Assembly: GCF_030272615.1 (NCBI RefSeq)
Contig: NC_081406.1
Location: 461,864,072-461,928,071 of the forward strand
Length of the DNA: 64,000 bases
Direction of reading: 5' to 3'
Origin: Cryptomeria japonica
Lineage: Eukaryota > Streptophyta > Pinopsida > Cupressales > Cupressaceae
The translations under genes were made by a program, and so were the position numbers. Positions 24,536 through 34,691 of this stretch are shown here, piece after piece. The notes under the pieces were generated by a model. It made no database searches, had not been told where the DNA came from, and saw nothing but the letters and a program-made list of their open reading frames with translations. Positions within the stretch are counted from its first letter, which is position 1, and each line of letters opens with the position of its first letter.

Positions 24536-24720
24536 TCCTGAAAAAGATCTTAAAAATCATAAAATGTCCTGGAAAAATCTTAAAAATCATAAAAGGTCTT
24601 GAAAAAATCATAAAAATAATAAAATGTCCTAAAAAAAACCATAAAAATCATAAAATATCTTGAAAAAAGCCTAAAAAATTAAAACATTCATAAAAAGCCT
24701 AAAAAAACCATAAACATCCA
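24519..24720. repeat. A-rich minisatellite
   Basis: Degenerate tandem units built on 'aaaaatcataaaatgtcctg', spaced about 30-40 bp, drifting toward 'aaaaagcctaaaaaaacc' at the right. It sits exactly at the breakpoint of the copia RNase H. Confidence 0.7.
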
Positions 24721-25884
24721 AAAATATGTAATAAACATTGTGAAGACACGAACACTTAAGACAAGCATGCAGTTTTGCACTTCAACAAATTCATGACATG
24801 AGAGATTATGATTGAGAAAACATAAAAATAGCCGATCAACTTATTAAAACTAAACACATTAACTGTGAACAAAAAAAACATTTGGCATGAAACATATTGT
24901 TTGCTTGTTTGCCTATTTTCTCTTGATTGTTTCTGATTTTCTTTTTCGGTGACATATCTTTTAGCTTTTCTAGGATGTCTCTGACTAGAGATTCAATCTC
25001 GAGGATTTCATTGACTATAAAGGTGAGGATGGGGCATGTTCACTTGTTTGCTGCTTGCGGGATATTCGTTAGGAATATGATGACACATCTTAGGGCATGA
25101 TCACTTAAGATCATCAAGGACATATTGGTCTGATACACACTGAGTCATTCCTTTATTGTTTAATATATTTTCTTTCTCGTAATTGGTGTGACTGATTCAT
25201 TTGGGTCTAATTGATATCCAAATGATTTTTTGCCTTTTTCTATAATAAGATTGATGATGATACAAGCACTTAAAAAGAACAAGAATTATCATCACTTTCA
25301 TATCCTCTTTCTCATAATTCTTCATAATCATTACTTTTCTCTTCTCATCCTCCTTCTCATTTATCGTTTTCATCATTTCTTTCATCATCTTCTTCATTCT
25401 TCTTATTCTAGTGTGGTCAATCAAACACTTTATCTAATTGATGCAATGTCTTTGAATCTTTAATCTCTTTATCAACCACCTTGCTTCTTGCAATCTTAAT
25501 ACCTTGGATCAATCAATCAATCGTTGGATCACCTTATCTTGCACTAGCATCAATCCCTATCAACTTAATTAGCTCAATCAGCTTAATCAGCTTATCAATT
25601 CGACTATACTATTCATTTCCATCAATTGTTCAGTTACGCCTCATCAACTCTGCATTTCTATTAAATGTACATCTCAATCTAATCACTTGTGCAATATCAA
25701 TCATCCAATATTCTCTCTTGCGATCTATCGATAGATCAATCTCCATCATTATGTTCAATCAATCTCTTGAGGGGGCATAGCCAATCAATCATTATCCTTA
25801 CCAGGACACCTTTGGGGCATATATCAGTTGATCATTTTCTTTGAAACAATGCAACAAGCTACATTGTCTCAAAGAGGGGCAAAA
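24721..25884 (+). other. Probable 3' internal end of a Tat-type gypsy element, non-coding
   Basis: No coding motif. It ends with a purine-rich tract (AAAGAGGGGCAAAA, 25,871-25,884) directly before a TGTAGACAC LTR start, as expected for the 3' end of a Tat/Ogre internal region. The stretch 25,490-25,790 is dense in ATCAAT/ATTGAT words. Confidence 0.4.
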
Positions 25885-27010
25885 TGTAGACACATAAAAA
25901 TTTCCATTAATTTGTCCTCATTTAATTTTAAATTTCTCCAAACATCAGCCGAGTCCTTATTATTACATTATTATTTCTCCATAATTCATTATTCATAATT
26001 TCCATCTTTTATTATATTATTATTAATATCTTATCATTTATCCATTAAATTTATTAAATAAAATATTATATCATATTCATGCATACACCTCCATGCATTC
26101 ACGTTATACACATTTCTCTATTTATTTAATAAAACCCTTAAATATCTCCTCCTACCACTTACCATTCACCACTAATCTTCCCTATACCACTCATCTTGCA
26201 TTATCACATATTCATCTGACAACATGAACTCGCCAAGAGAAAATCTATTTAAACAAGGCCCCCTCTCTTATTTGGGAATCTCATCTTTATGTGTCGAGCT
26301 TATGTCAATTTGCATCCCATTATATTAACATCTTATCCGCTATCTTTGCATTCTCAAATCTTGATTTCCTCATAGCTTTTTGCATAAGTGCTTCTGAGAG
26401 AAAATATATATTAAATGTAAAATCTTGGGGAATAGGAGTGCAATGGAGTGGATTTTTGTTGCATGCATGTGTGTTTTAGCTTAGATATTTTCATTTGCAT
26501 GTGTGTGTTTTGCAGGTACTTCATTGTTGGATGTTGGAAGATTGAATCTTGTATTCAATCCATTTCCTCCATCTACACTTATAAATATCCCCCACTTTGG
26601 AGCACAAAGGATCCCATCTCATATTAATTTAGGCATTGTTACTATAGGCATATCCATTCTAGAATATCATTTGAGCATTGTCATTATAGGCAATTTCATC
26701 TTAGATCTAGTTTAATTTGATCATTTTCTAGCTTAATTGCATCAACATCATAGTTTAATCATGCATATCATTAGCTTAATTATACTCTTGGATTAATCTA
26801 TCATTAAGAGTCTCATCTAGCTTTCATATCATCATCATTTCAAATCCTTCATCTACATGTAGTCAAGTCACTGGGATTGCTTATCCAAATTTGAGAGAAA
26901 ATCCATACTCGTATCTTTGTCACGGTTTATCTTTTGTTTGATTTCAATTTTCTAGCCATGCTTGTAATGATCTATGGAGTGTTTATTTTGTAGCTGCAAC
27001 TACCCTACTT
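25885..27010 (+). repeat. Tat/Ogre-type gypsy LTR, forward (3' LTR)
   Basis: It starts TGTAGACACATAAAAATTTC after a polypurine tract; TGTAGACAC is the usual start of plant Tat/Ogre LTRs. A TATA-like 'ctatttaaacaagg' lies near 26,250. The right end is not sharp; I place it near the breakpoint of the reverse-strand element. It resembles the LTR at 39.37-40.50 kb in its first 25 bp and little beyond, so it comes from another element. Confidence 0.6.
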
Positions 27011-27448
27011 CACACACACGACAGTATCTGTTAACATATTTTCTTGTTCAGATGTTTTTGGTACTTTATTGCTAGGTGATTTTGTGTTAGTTTCTTGTAG
27101 AGGTTGCCTCATATCTTCACCATCTGATTCCATACTAGGATATGTTGGTGCTCTCCTGCTTCTTTGAGATGAAGAGGGAAATACTCGTATTGTTAATAAA
27201 TTATGAGGTATGTATTTTGAGGGTAGCCTAGGCTTGTTCAATATATCTAGTGTATGTTTCCTTGCCTCTGTTATCTTTGGTACATGTTTATATCCCAAAC
27301 CTTGATTATTTGGGTTTTCATGTGGTGAAACAGGTTCTAATTGGCCTTGCTTCTTTAATCCCAATCCTATGGTACCATCATGCCCATGTTTTTGTAGCAT
27401 CTTGAAACTATTGTCATATTGGTGTAGAGGTAACCTGGGTATTGTCAT
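27005..27448 (-). pseudogene. G-patch segment of Tat-type polyprotein
   Basis: The reading frame holds a G-patch-like stretch (MLQKHGHDGTIGLGLKKQGQ, then QGLGYKH) near its N-terminus, followed by a Ser/Arg/Pro-rich linker. G-patch domains follow the protease in some retroelements, including plant Tat/Ogre elements, and are thought to bind RNA. It lies directly behind the protease, as in that group. The frame ends at 27,005, beside the breakpoint, and no RT follows. Confidence 0.6.
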
Positions 27449-27655
27449 GTCATCTTCTTCTCTATATATCCACTAATTAAAATCTCCCTTTAGAGATTCT
27501 TCTTGTAAGTCTCCCCATCTAATGAAAGAGTATGAATCTGAGTACTTCACTATCTCTTTTCCTTTATCTTGCTTCATCACTATGTTCTAAGGCTTCCCAA
27601 AAGACCTAGGCAAAAGGGATGATTGTCTACCATTCAAGGTACTTGAAATGGAATA

Positions 27656-28213
27656 TTACCCACAACCAGCTTCCTTAATTTGTAAAGAAGATGTGGTAGG
27701 TGTATTTTTTTCTATTTTTATGACTTTCAATGATTCCATTTGTAAGTGAAGTGGAGATGTTTGATTGTTTGGTACTTGATTGTCTATGCTCGCCCTTAAA
27801 TAATTGTAGTGTTGAAAAGGGTTTGGGTCGCCATGAACAATGATCTCAATGCCATTGTATGGGAACTTCACACATTGGTAAAAAGTTGAAGGTACTTCCT
27901 GCATGGCATGTATCCATTAACGACCTAATAGCATATTGTACCCCAATTCTCTGTTTAGGACTTGAAAGGTGATGTCTGTTGTGACTAGTCCTATTTGTAT
28001 TGGCAAAGTCACTACACACTTAGAAAGGTGTTCCTCATCATCATAAGATTTGATATTGATTCTCTTAGTAGAATCAATATAATGTTCAGAATATCCTAAA
28101 GCTTTAATTAAATGCAATGTGTGTATGTTAAGGCCAGCTCCACCATCTATAAGTACTCTTTGAACTTTCTTTAGGTCAATCGAATCTTTCAAGTGTAAGG
28201 GATCATTATGCAT
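27656..28213 (-). pseudogene. gypsy retropepsin-like protease
   Basis: The active-site box is VLIDGGAGLNIHTLHL with Asp-Gly-Gly, as in Tat/Ogre elements rather than the common Asp-Ser/Thr-Gly. The flap-side and C-terminal part reads FQVLNRELGYNMLLGR, then after one in-frame stop WIHAMQEVPSTFYQCVKF. This is a typical end for this protease group. It would mature the gag-pol polyprotein. Confidence 0.75.
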
Positions 28214-28426
28214 GGGTCAATATGTAGGTACATCCTACTCAATGAATGTGACCTTTGAAGTTGCCAAGTTTCCAACTATGGAATGGAATGTGTTCTCGTT
28301 AATATCTCTGGCAACAATTGAATCTTGTAATGCTTTGTCAAGGACTGGCTTATGAACTGGCGAGATGCGCAGTAACTCAAATAATAAAATTTGAGCTAGA
28401 TTTCGCTTCAACAGATCCACCATATT

Positions 28427-28840
28427 CTAAATGCTATTTGTTGAAGGGGGATTTGAAGTTACCCCTTGCAATGTGACCTTTGATCTTCTAGTGGTGACAA
28501 CATAGTCTTTGCTTGTGGGATTTATTGTGATTGTAGCCACTATGTCATATACTGCACTAAGTGCGTTTATGGCATAATAAAATGCAACATTAGTATAATT
28601 CGCATTATTATTTTGTGCTTTGGAACTAGAAGCCTTTCCTTTGATCTTTGAAGATGGTATGATCTGTGTTTGGTGTCTTACTAGAATCCATAGTAATGTC
28701 ACCTTGATCAATGAGATCTTGTATGAGGTTCTTTAGTTTGTAGCAACTTGTTGTATTATGACCTTTATTGCAGTGGTATTCACAAAAACCATTGTCATTC
28801 CACCAAGTGGGCTTAAATGTGATGGCATATGATGAACCGA
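28427..28840 (-). pseudogene. gag: gypsy gag C-terminal part with CHHC finger, beyond nested copia
   Basis: The frame next to the copia insertion reads FKPTWWNDNGFCEYHCNKGH and continues NTTSCYKLKNLIQDLI. The pattern Cys-x2-His-x4-His-x4-Cys is the nucleocapsid-type finger of Tat/Ogre gag. This is the continuation of the gag left at 34,692. A frame change near 28.7 kb separates it from the following segment. Confidence 0.75.
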
Positions 28841-28845
28841 AATGT

Positions 28846-28864
28846 GTTCTTCATTATTCATCAA
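28846..28864 (+). repeat. 19-bp collapsed 5' LTR
   Basis: TGTTCTTCATTATTCATCA lies exactly between the target duplication and the primer site. Its end matches the end of the 3' LTR (TTCATCATTATTCATCA) and its first four bases match the LTR start. The remaining 1.39 kb present in the 3' LTR are missing. Confidence 0.75.
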
Positions 28865-28866
28865 TT

Positions 28867-28878
28867 GGTATTAAAGCA
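28867..28878 (+). other. Primer binding site, decayed
   Basis: TGGTATTAAAGC against TGGTATCAGAGC: two transitions, one C-to-T and one G-to-A. Confidence 0.8.
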
Positions 28879-28934
28879 ACTCCAGGTCCTCGGTGATATA
28901 AGCTTAACCACTTGAGGTAAAAGATCCCACCTTA

Positions 28935-29940
28935 ATGATGAAGAGGGAAGGTCCTAAGTTTAATAGAGATAACTTCAAAATATGGAAGGACAGAATGAAG
29001 ATCTATATCAAGAGTTTGGGTGCTCAACACTTGAGCTATGTTGAAAATGTCTATGTAATTCCCATTGGCACTTTAACTGATGATAAAAAAAGAGAGATTC
29101 CAGAAAATGGGAAAGTCATGGAAGCCCTTATTAGCATTTTGTCTGATATTCAGTTCATTGATGTACAAGATAAGGACATTCCTAAAGATGTATGGGACAC
29201 ATTGGAAACTATTTATGGCGGTGATGAGCATGTTAGACAATATAAGGAAGAGAGCCTTAGAGGAAAATTTGAAGACACGAGGATGGTTGAAGGTGAGACC
29301 ATTCAAAAATATGGCATAAGAATCAAGACTGTTGTTGGAGATATCAAGAAAACTGGTTGAACAATTGATGATGCCACCATTGTCAGTAAAGTCTTGAGAT
29401 CATTGTTACCAGTCCATGCAATCAGAGTTGCTACTATTAAGGAACTAAGGTCTATTGACAAACCCAAGGTATCCTTAGACTCTATCATTGCAAAGTTAAC
29501 TACATATGAGTTGAATAGCTATGATGGCAGTGTTTGAAAAGACTGGGTCATCTTTTAGAGAATCTGTTGCACCAACTGAAAAAGGAAAAGAAGAAAGTAC
29601 CAGTTATGAATCCATGCAAAGAAAAGGTATGGATGATGAAGAAATTCTGATGGAGTTTGAAGCTCTTCTTGCCAAGAGACTTCCAAAAGGTACTGGAAAA
29701 TACAGAGGTAAGCTTCCTTCAAAGTGTTTTTCCTGCAATAAGATAGGACATATAGCTGTTAACTATCCTAACAATGAGAATAAGGATAAACTAGAGAGGT
29801 TTAGAAAGTATAAAGGAGGAAATAGAAGAAATTGTCTTCTTGCAGTGGATGAAGGTATTACTGATGAAGAATCCAAGGATGAAGAAAATGAAGACATGGT
29901 ATTTGTAGCTGTAAAGGAAGAAGTGTCTGACAAGAAATAA
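28935..29940 (+). pseudogene. gag: copia gag of nested element
   Basis: It starts MMKREGPKFNRDNFKIWKDR. The UBN2-like region follows (YGGDEHVRQYKEESLRG, ETIQKYGIRIKTVVGD). TGA at 29,358 and a frame change near 29,520 break it. The second half is acidic and contains the knuckle CFSCNKIGHIAVNY, whose last Cys is now Tyr. TAA at 29,938 lies in frame with the protease, so gag and pol were one frame. Confidence 0.85.
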
Positions 29941-30190
29941 CTTGTCTCTTGCATTGACAAATCTAATGAGTGGATAATTGATAGTGGTTGTTCTCACCAC
30001 ATGACTAGTGATAGGAGAATTTTTTTGTCTCTAGAAGAATATGATGGAGTTGTTGTCAGATTTGGCAATGATGCACCATGTTTTGTGAAAGGTAAAGGAT
30101 CCATCTGACTGAATGGAAAAAGCAGTGTAGATGATGTCTATTGGGTAGAAGGTCTTAAGCATAACCTGTTGAGTTTTGCTTAGCTAAATG
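29941..30190 (+). pseudogene. copia protease of nested element
   Basis: The active-site box EWIIDSGCSHHMTSDRR holds the catalytic Asp-Ser-Gly. It is followed by VEGLKHNLLSFA, the usual end before the pre-integrase segment. Stops lie at 30,106 (TGA) and 30,181 (TAG). It is in frame with gag upstream and integrase downstream. Confidence 0.85.
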
Positions 30191-30294
30191 ATAAAGGACT
30201 CATTCTGGAGTTCAAAGGTGGAGTCTGCAGTATAAATGGTAAAAGTGGTGAACTTATTGCCATCGGTAAGCAGAGTAGAGGTAACCTGTTTCAG

Positions 30295-31164
30295 TTGAAT
30301 GCCAAGATAAGTCGGTGCCTGATGGTGAAGTTTGATGACAATTGGATATGGCATAGGAGACTTTGTCATATGAACTTTGATAATATTGTAAAGGCTAGTA
30401 AGATCAAGGTAGTAAGAGGATTGCCTTTGCCGAACAAACCAAATAATTCTTTGTGCAGAGAATGTCAACTTGGGAAGATGTCTTCCTCAACTTTCAAAGG
30501 TAAGTCTTTTTTAGTAGAAAACTTACTTGATCTTGTGCATACTGATTTGTGTGGTTCTATGAAAACTAGAAGTATTCAGGGAGATAGGTATTTCGTGATT
30601 CTTACTGATGATTGCTCAAGAATGATGTGGGTCACATTCTTGAAAGACAAGTCTGAGGCATTTGGAAAGTTAAAAGCCTTTAGAGCATTAGCAGAGAAGG
30701 AAAGTGGTCAAAAGATAAAATGCCTAAGAACTGATCAAGGAGGTGAATTCACTTCTGATGAATTCAACAAGTACTGTGAAGATAGAGGTATCAAGAGGTA
30801 GTTGTTTGCCCCAAGGACACCACAATAGAATGGCATAGCAGAAAGGAATAACAAGACTATAATTGAAGCGGCTAGAACAGTGTTGATCCAAGGAAATCTT
30901 TCTCACACTTTTTGGAGAGAAGCGGTGAGCACTGCAGTCTATACTATGAATTGGGTACTCATCAAGAAAGGTACAGTTAAAATCCCTTATGAGTATTGGA
31001 TCGGGAAAACTCCCACTGTGAGTTATTTTAAAGTGTTTGGTAGTAAGTGTTATATCAAGAGAGGTGAGCATCTGAGCAAATTTGATGCTAAAAGTGATGA
31101 AGGAATATTTCTAGGATATTCCACTAAGAGTAAAGCTCTAAAGTGCTACAACAATAGAACATAG
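30295..31164 (+). pseudogene. copia integrase of nested element
   Basis: The zinc-binding pre-integrase part is WHRRLCHMNF and CRECQLGK (HHCC). The catalytic acids are all present: Asp in LVHTDLCGSM, Asp in LRTDQGGEFTS and Glu in IAERNNKT. TAG codons at 30,799 and 30,826 both replace Gln of the conserved block (the second gives PQ-stop-NG). The C-terminal part shows FGSKCYIKRG and FLGYSTKSKA, with another TAG at 31,162. No frameshift is seen over this stretch. Confidence 0.9.
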
Positions 31165-31407
31165 AAAATTGTTGAGAGTATCAATGTCAAGGTTGATGAA
31201 TCTCCTGAAAAACCTAAGGAAACCTGCAGGGAAGAAGTGGAAGATGAACCGCGTATAGCCTTCTAGGAACTAGTTAAGAAAGAAACAAGTAAAGATCTTG
31301 GTGTTCCTATACCGATAAATGTTGCAGTAGGAGAAGAAGAAGAGGTAAGTGAAGAAGAAGAAGAAAAACTAGTAGCACAAGCTAGAGTCATTCCTAGGTA
31401 TGTAAAA

Positions 31408-32205
31408 TTGCATCATGATCCGAAGAAAATCATAGGAGATAAAGATGCAAGGATACTCACAAGAAGAAAGGTGAAAGAAAACTCTTGCATGATTTCCAAA
31501 TTAGAGCCCAAGAATTCCAGAGAAGCACTTACATATGAAGATTGGATTAAAGCAATGGAAGAGGAGCTAGACCAAATAGAAAAGAATGCAACATAGTCCT
31601 TGGTACCCAGAACAGAACACAAGAATGTCATAGGTACCAAATGGGTCTTCAGGAATAAGCTAAATGAAGAAGGCACAATTGTGAGGAACAAGGCAAGACT
31701 TGTATGCAAAGGATATGCTTAGGAAGAGGGAGAAGACTATGGAGAAACCTTTGCTCCTGTGGCTAGACTGGAAGGTGTCTGAATGCTACTTGCATTTGCA
31801 GCATTTAAGGGATTTAAGGTTTATCAAATGGATGTCAAGTCTATGTTTTTCAATGGAATCCTAGAAGAGGAAGTATATATTGAGCAACCGGAAGGGTTTG
31901 CCTTATCAGAAGATAGTAACATGGTGTGTAGATTACACAAAGCCCTGTATGGATTAAAACAAGCACCTAGGGCATGGTATGAATGGTTACACTCTCATCT
32001 TGTGAAGATTGGATTTCAGAGAAAAAGTGAGGATAGCAACATCTATCTAAAATCTAAAGGTGATCAGATTTTGATCTATGAAGTATTTGTAGATGACATA
32101 ATCTTTAGAGGAGATGATAAAATGAGTCATGCTTTTACAGATGGAATGAAGAAAGAGTTTGAGATGTCTCTGATTGGAGAGATAAAGTTCTTCATTGGTT
32201 TATAG
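31408..32205 (+). pseudogene. copia reverse transcriptase of nested element
   Basis: It begins with ALTYEDWIKAMEEELDQI and [15 protein letters not shown]. The catalytic boxes are QMDVKSMFFNG (first Asp), ALYGLKQAPRAWYEW, and FVDDIIF (second and third Asp, Phe instead of Tyr as in many copia). Stops lie at 31,594, 31,720 and 31,780, and TAG at 32,203 in LQIQQM ends the piece. The frame is unbroken relative to integrase. The active-site residues are intact; only the stops inactivate it. Confidence 0.9.
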
Positions 32206-33042
32206 ATTCAACAAATGAAAGAGGGTATCTTTATTACCCAATCCAAGTATGTCAAAGAGGTATTAAAGACCTTTGGCATGGAGGAGAGAAAACCGGTTGG
32301 TACACCGATGGTGACCGGCTGTAAACTAACTAAGGAATATGATTCAGTGTTGGTGAATGAGAAGGAGTACCAGTCAATGATCTGTAGGCTGCACTATGTG
32401 GTGCACAATAGACAAGATATTGCTCATGCAGTGGGCATAGTAGCTTGTTTTCAAAACAATCCAAGAGAATCCCACTTGGTAGCTGTCAAGAGGATTCTTA
32501 GATATCTGAAAGGAACAGTTGACTATGGATTGTGGTATCCATATAATGGAAACTTTAACCTCAAATTATATACTGATGCTGATTGGGCAGGTAATGTGGA
32601 TGACCGAAAGAGAACAACTGGTGGAGCATTCTTTCTTGGTGGAAGACTAGTCTCATGGATGAGTAAGAAGCAGAGCTATATTTCTCATTCTACAGCTGAA
32701 GTAGAATATGTGGTAGCATTTATGAACGACACTCAAGCAAGCAATCTGGATGAAACATGTATTGGAAGGGTTCAAAGTACCTGTGTATGAACCAGTGAAT
32801 ATATTTTGTGACAACACAAGTGCAATAAATATTTCCAAGAATCTGGTATTGCATGCTAGAAATAAGCACATTAAGCTTAAGTATCACTTCTTGAGAGAAA
32901 AGGTTCAGAATAAGGAGCTTGTACTAGAACATGTTTCCAGTAAGCAGCAACTAGCAGATATATTCACTAAGGCCTTATCGAAGACTACATTTACCTATTT
33001 GAGAGGTGAATTAGGGGCTCTGCCCCTTCATGAAGTCAACTA
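32206..33042 (+). pseudogene. copia RNase H of nested element
   Basis: The connection KYVKEVLKTFGMEERKPVGT is followed by RNase H with the acids in LYTDADWAGNVDDRKR, STAEVEYVVA and FCDNTSAINISKN. A single frameshift near 32,740 separates the second and third parts. The end reads LADIFTKALSKTTF..LRGELGALPLHEVN and then a natural stop at 33,040, the original end of the polyprotein. Confidence 0.9.
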
Positions 33043-33174
33043 AAGTTGTGTCATCCACATCAGTCAAGTACTATAGTGTCAAATCTTTCAAGATTGATGT
33101 GTTGAAGGATGCTACTCCATACGTGGAGCAGCATAGTGGAGAATGGAAGCTTGTGCCTCCACTTTGGCATTGTT

Positions 33175-33277
33175 GTCAAAGGGGGAGAAGATATCTGATG
33201 ATGCAGAATACACTAGTCTATGATGTCTATAGTTGCAATGCTACATTGACTATTGCCATTAATGCCAAAGGGGGAGA
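33175..33277 (+). other. Polypurine tract, with a second purine box 90 bp upstream
   Basis: TCAAAGGGGGAGAAG at 33,175-33,189 and CCAAAGGGGGAGAT at 33,265-33,278. The second touches the TGTTGG start of the 3' LTR and is the plus-strand primer site. The first has the same core and recurs in the other copia elements. Confidence 0.75.
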
Positions 33278-33278
33278 T

Positions 33279-34686
33279 TGTTGGCATATGATGAATCAAC
33301 ATGTTGATATGATGATAATGTATGTTGTCATTGATGTCATTATGTGTAAGTGAATCGGTATGCAGACTGGAAGAAGTTGGTGAACCGGTATGAAGAAATG
33401 CAGTGAACGGATGTAGGGGTTTCACTGAGTGTGACTACCGGTTGGTAATCTCAGTTCTAGGGTTTTCAATTTGGCAATCTCACTTGTGCGATGCAACCGA
33501 TGAAATTTTGTGTTAAGTTAGCTAAGAGATGAAGATGAGATTGTGATGCCACATCAGCTTTGTGCATGTGAAGGATTTCCTTGAGGATCTTGCATGAGAA
33601 GATCGACTGCATTAAATGTCTACCTCGGGAATGAACATTCTTCTTAGTGGTACGAGAAGAAAGCGTGATGAGGTACTGATTTCTATGTGTGGTGAAGAAT
33701 GGATGATGCAAATTGTCTTGTGATCTGTTTGAAATTGTATTGCTCTATGCAAAGTGTTTGGACGGTCAAGATTGGACCGCTTGTATTGTAAACCTAAAAT
33801 GCCTAGGGTTTAGGGTTTATGCTACCGACCTAATTGTTGTCTATAAGGTCGATGATGTTTGTTATTGTAAGTTGTTGGCTAATGTTGTGTGTGTATCCGA
33901 GTGATGAGATACTTGACAGACCAGTAAGAGAAAACTACAGAGTGTGATTGCTGAAGTATAAGAACTGAAAAGGATCTACCTTAGCATATAGTGTTGTTAT
34001 CAGATCAAAGCTTTACCTATTGTCTTCTAACCATTTCAACAGAAGGAAAATCCCTTTGCTGGGTAGCTTTAACAGGCCTACTGCAAATCCTCTAATCAGG
34101 TGACTCAAGATTCATTAAGTTCTTCAAATCCTCTAGCAAGGTAACCTTTAATAGGGTATATAGCCATCCCTTAACCGGGTGATCTTTAATAGGATTGGTT
34201 CCTAGCAGAACCTTATTATAAAGTCTTTAACCAGACTAGGCTCCTAACAAAGCAAGCTTCAAATGAGTTCAAAAACAAGCTTGTGGGTATTCATTCCCAT
34301 CGTGGTTTTTCCCATTTGGGTTTCCAGGTGAAAAATTTGTGTATCATGTGTTGTGCATTTTTCATGCGATGATTAAGTGTTCTTTGGTTAAGTGATTATG
34401 CATGCAGAGCTAATGGTTATGGTATTGGTGACATAGCACATGCATATGTTTATGGGTAAAGTAGCTATCAAGTATTAAATGTATTTGAAGTGTTCAGACT
34501 TACCAGTCTATGTTGTCTAAAGTCTTACTGTGTTTAACCGGTATTTCCATGGTTAAGTTCAGTAATGAAGACAACTGGTTAGTGTTGTTTTATCTTGAAA
34601 AGATTGTTAGAAAGTCTTTGACTATACTGATTCACCCCCCCCTCTCAGTACTAGTAAGGGTATCTGTTGTTCATCATTATTCATCA
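33279..34686 (+). repeat. copia 3' LTR of nested element
   Basis: It starts TGTTGGCATATGATG and ends '..tcatcattattcatca', 1,408 bp, followed by the AAATG duplication. It carries the 'gattcacccccccctctcag' block near its end and the repeated 'aatcctctaRcaagg', 'cctaaYarrgt' phrases (34,080-34,260). Confidence 0.9.
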
Positions 34687-34691
34687 AAATG

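Larger units (their letters stand above)
28846..34686 (+). mobile_element. Ty1/copia element nested in gypsy gag, TSD AAATG
   Basis: It is flanked by AAATG at 28,841-28,845 and 34,687-34,691, and both flanks belong to the same reverse-strand gypsy gag. Order: 19-bp 5' LTR remnant, primer site, gag, protease, integrase, RT, RNase H, polypurine tract, full 3' LTR. All protein domains are present, but gag-pol carries many stops. It is the most complete copia here. Confidence 0.9.

Noticed and set aside
25197-25424. Lys/Met/Glu-rich 75-codon reverse frame
   Set aside because: Low-complexity CTT/CAT-rich DNA; no motif; the other strand is open as well.
29521-32205. Reassigned or suppressed TAG codons in the copia pol
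   Set aside because: TAG, TGA and TAA all occur, the zinc knuckle and primer site are also mutated, and decay by transitions explains the pattern more simply.
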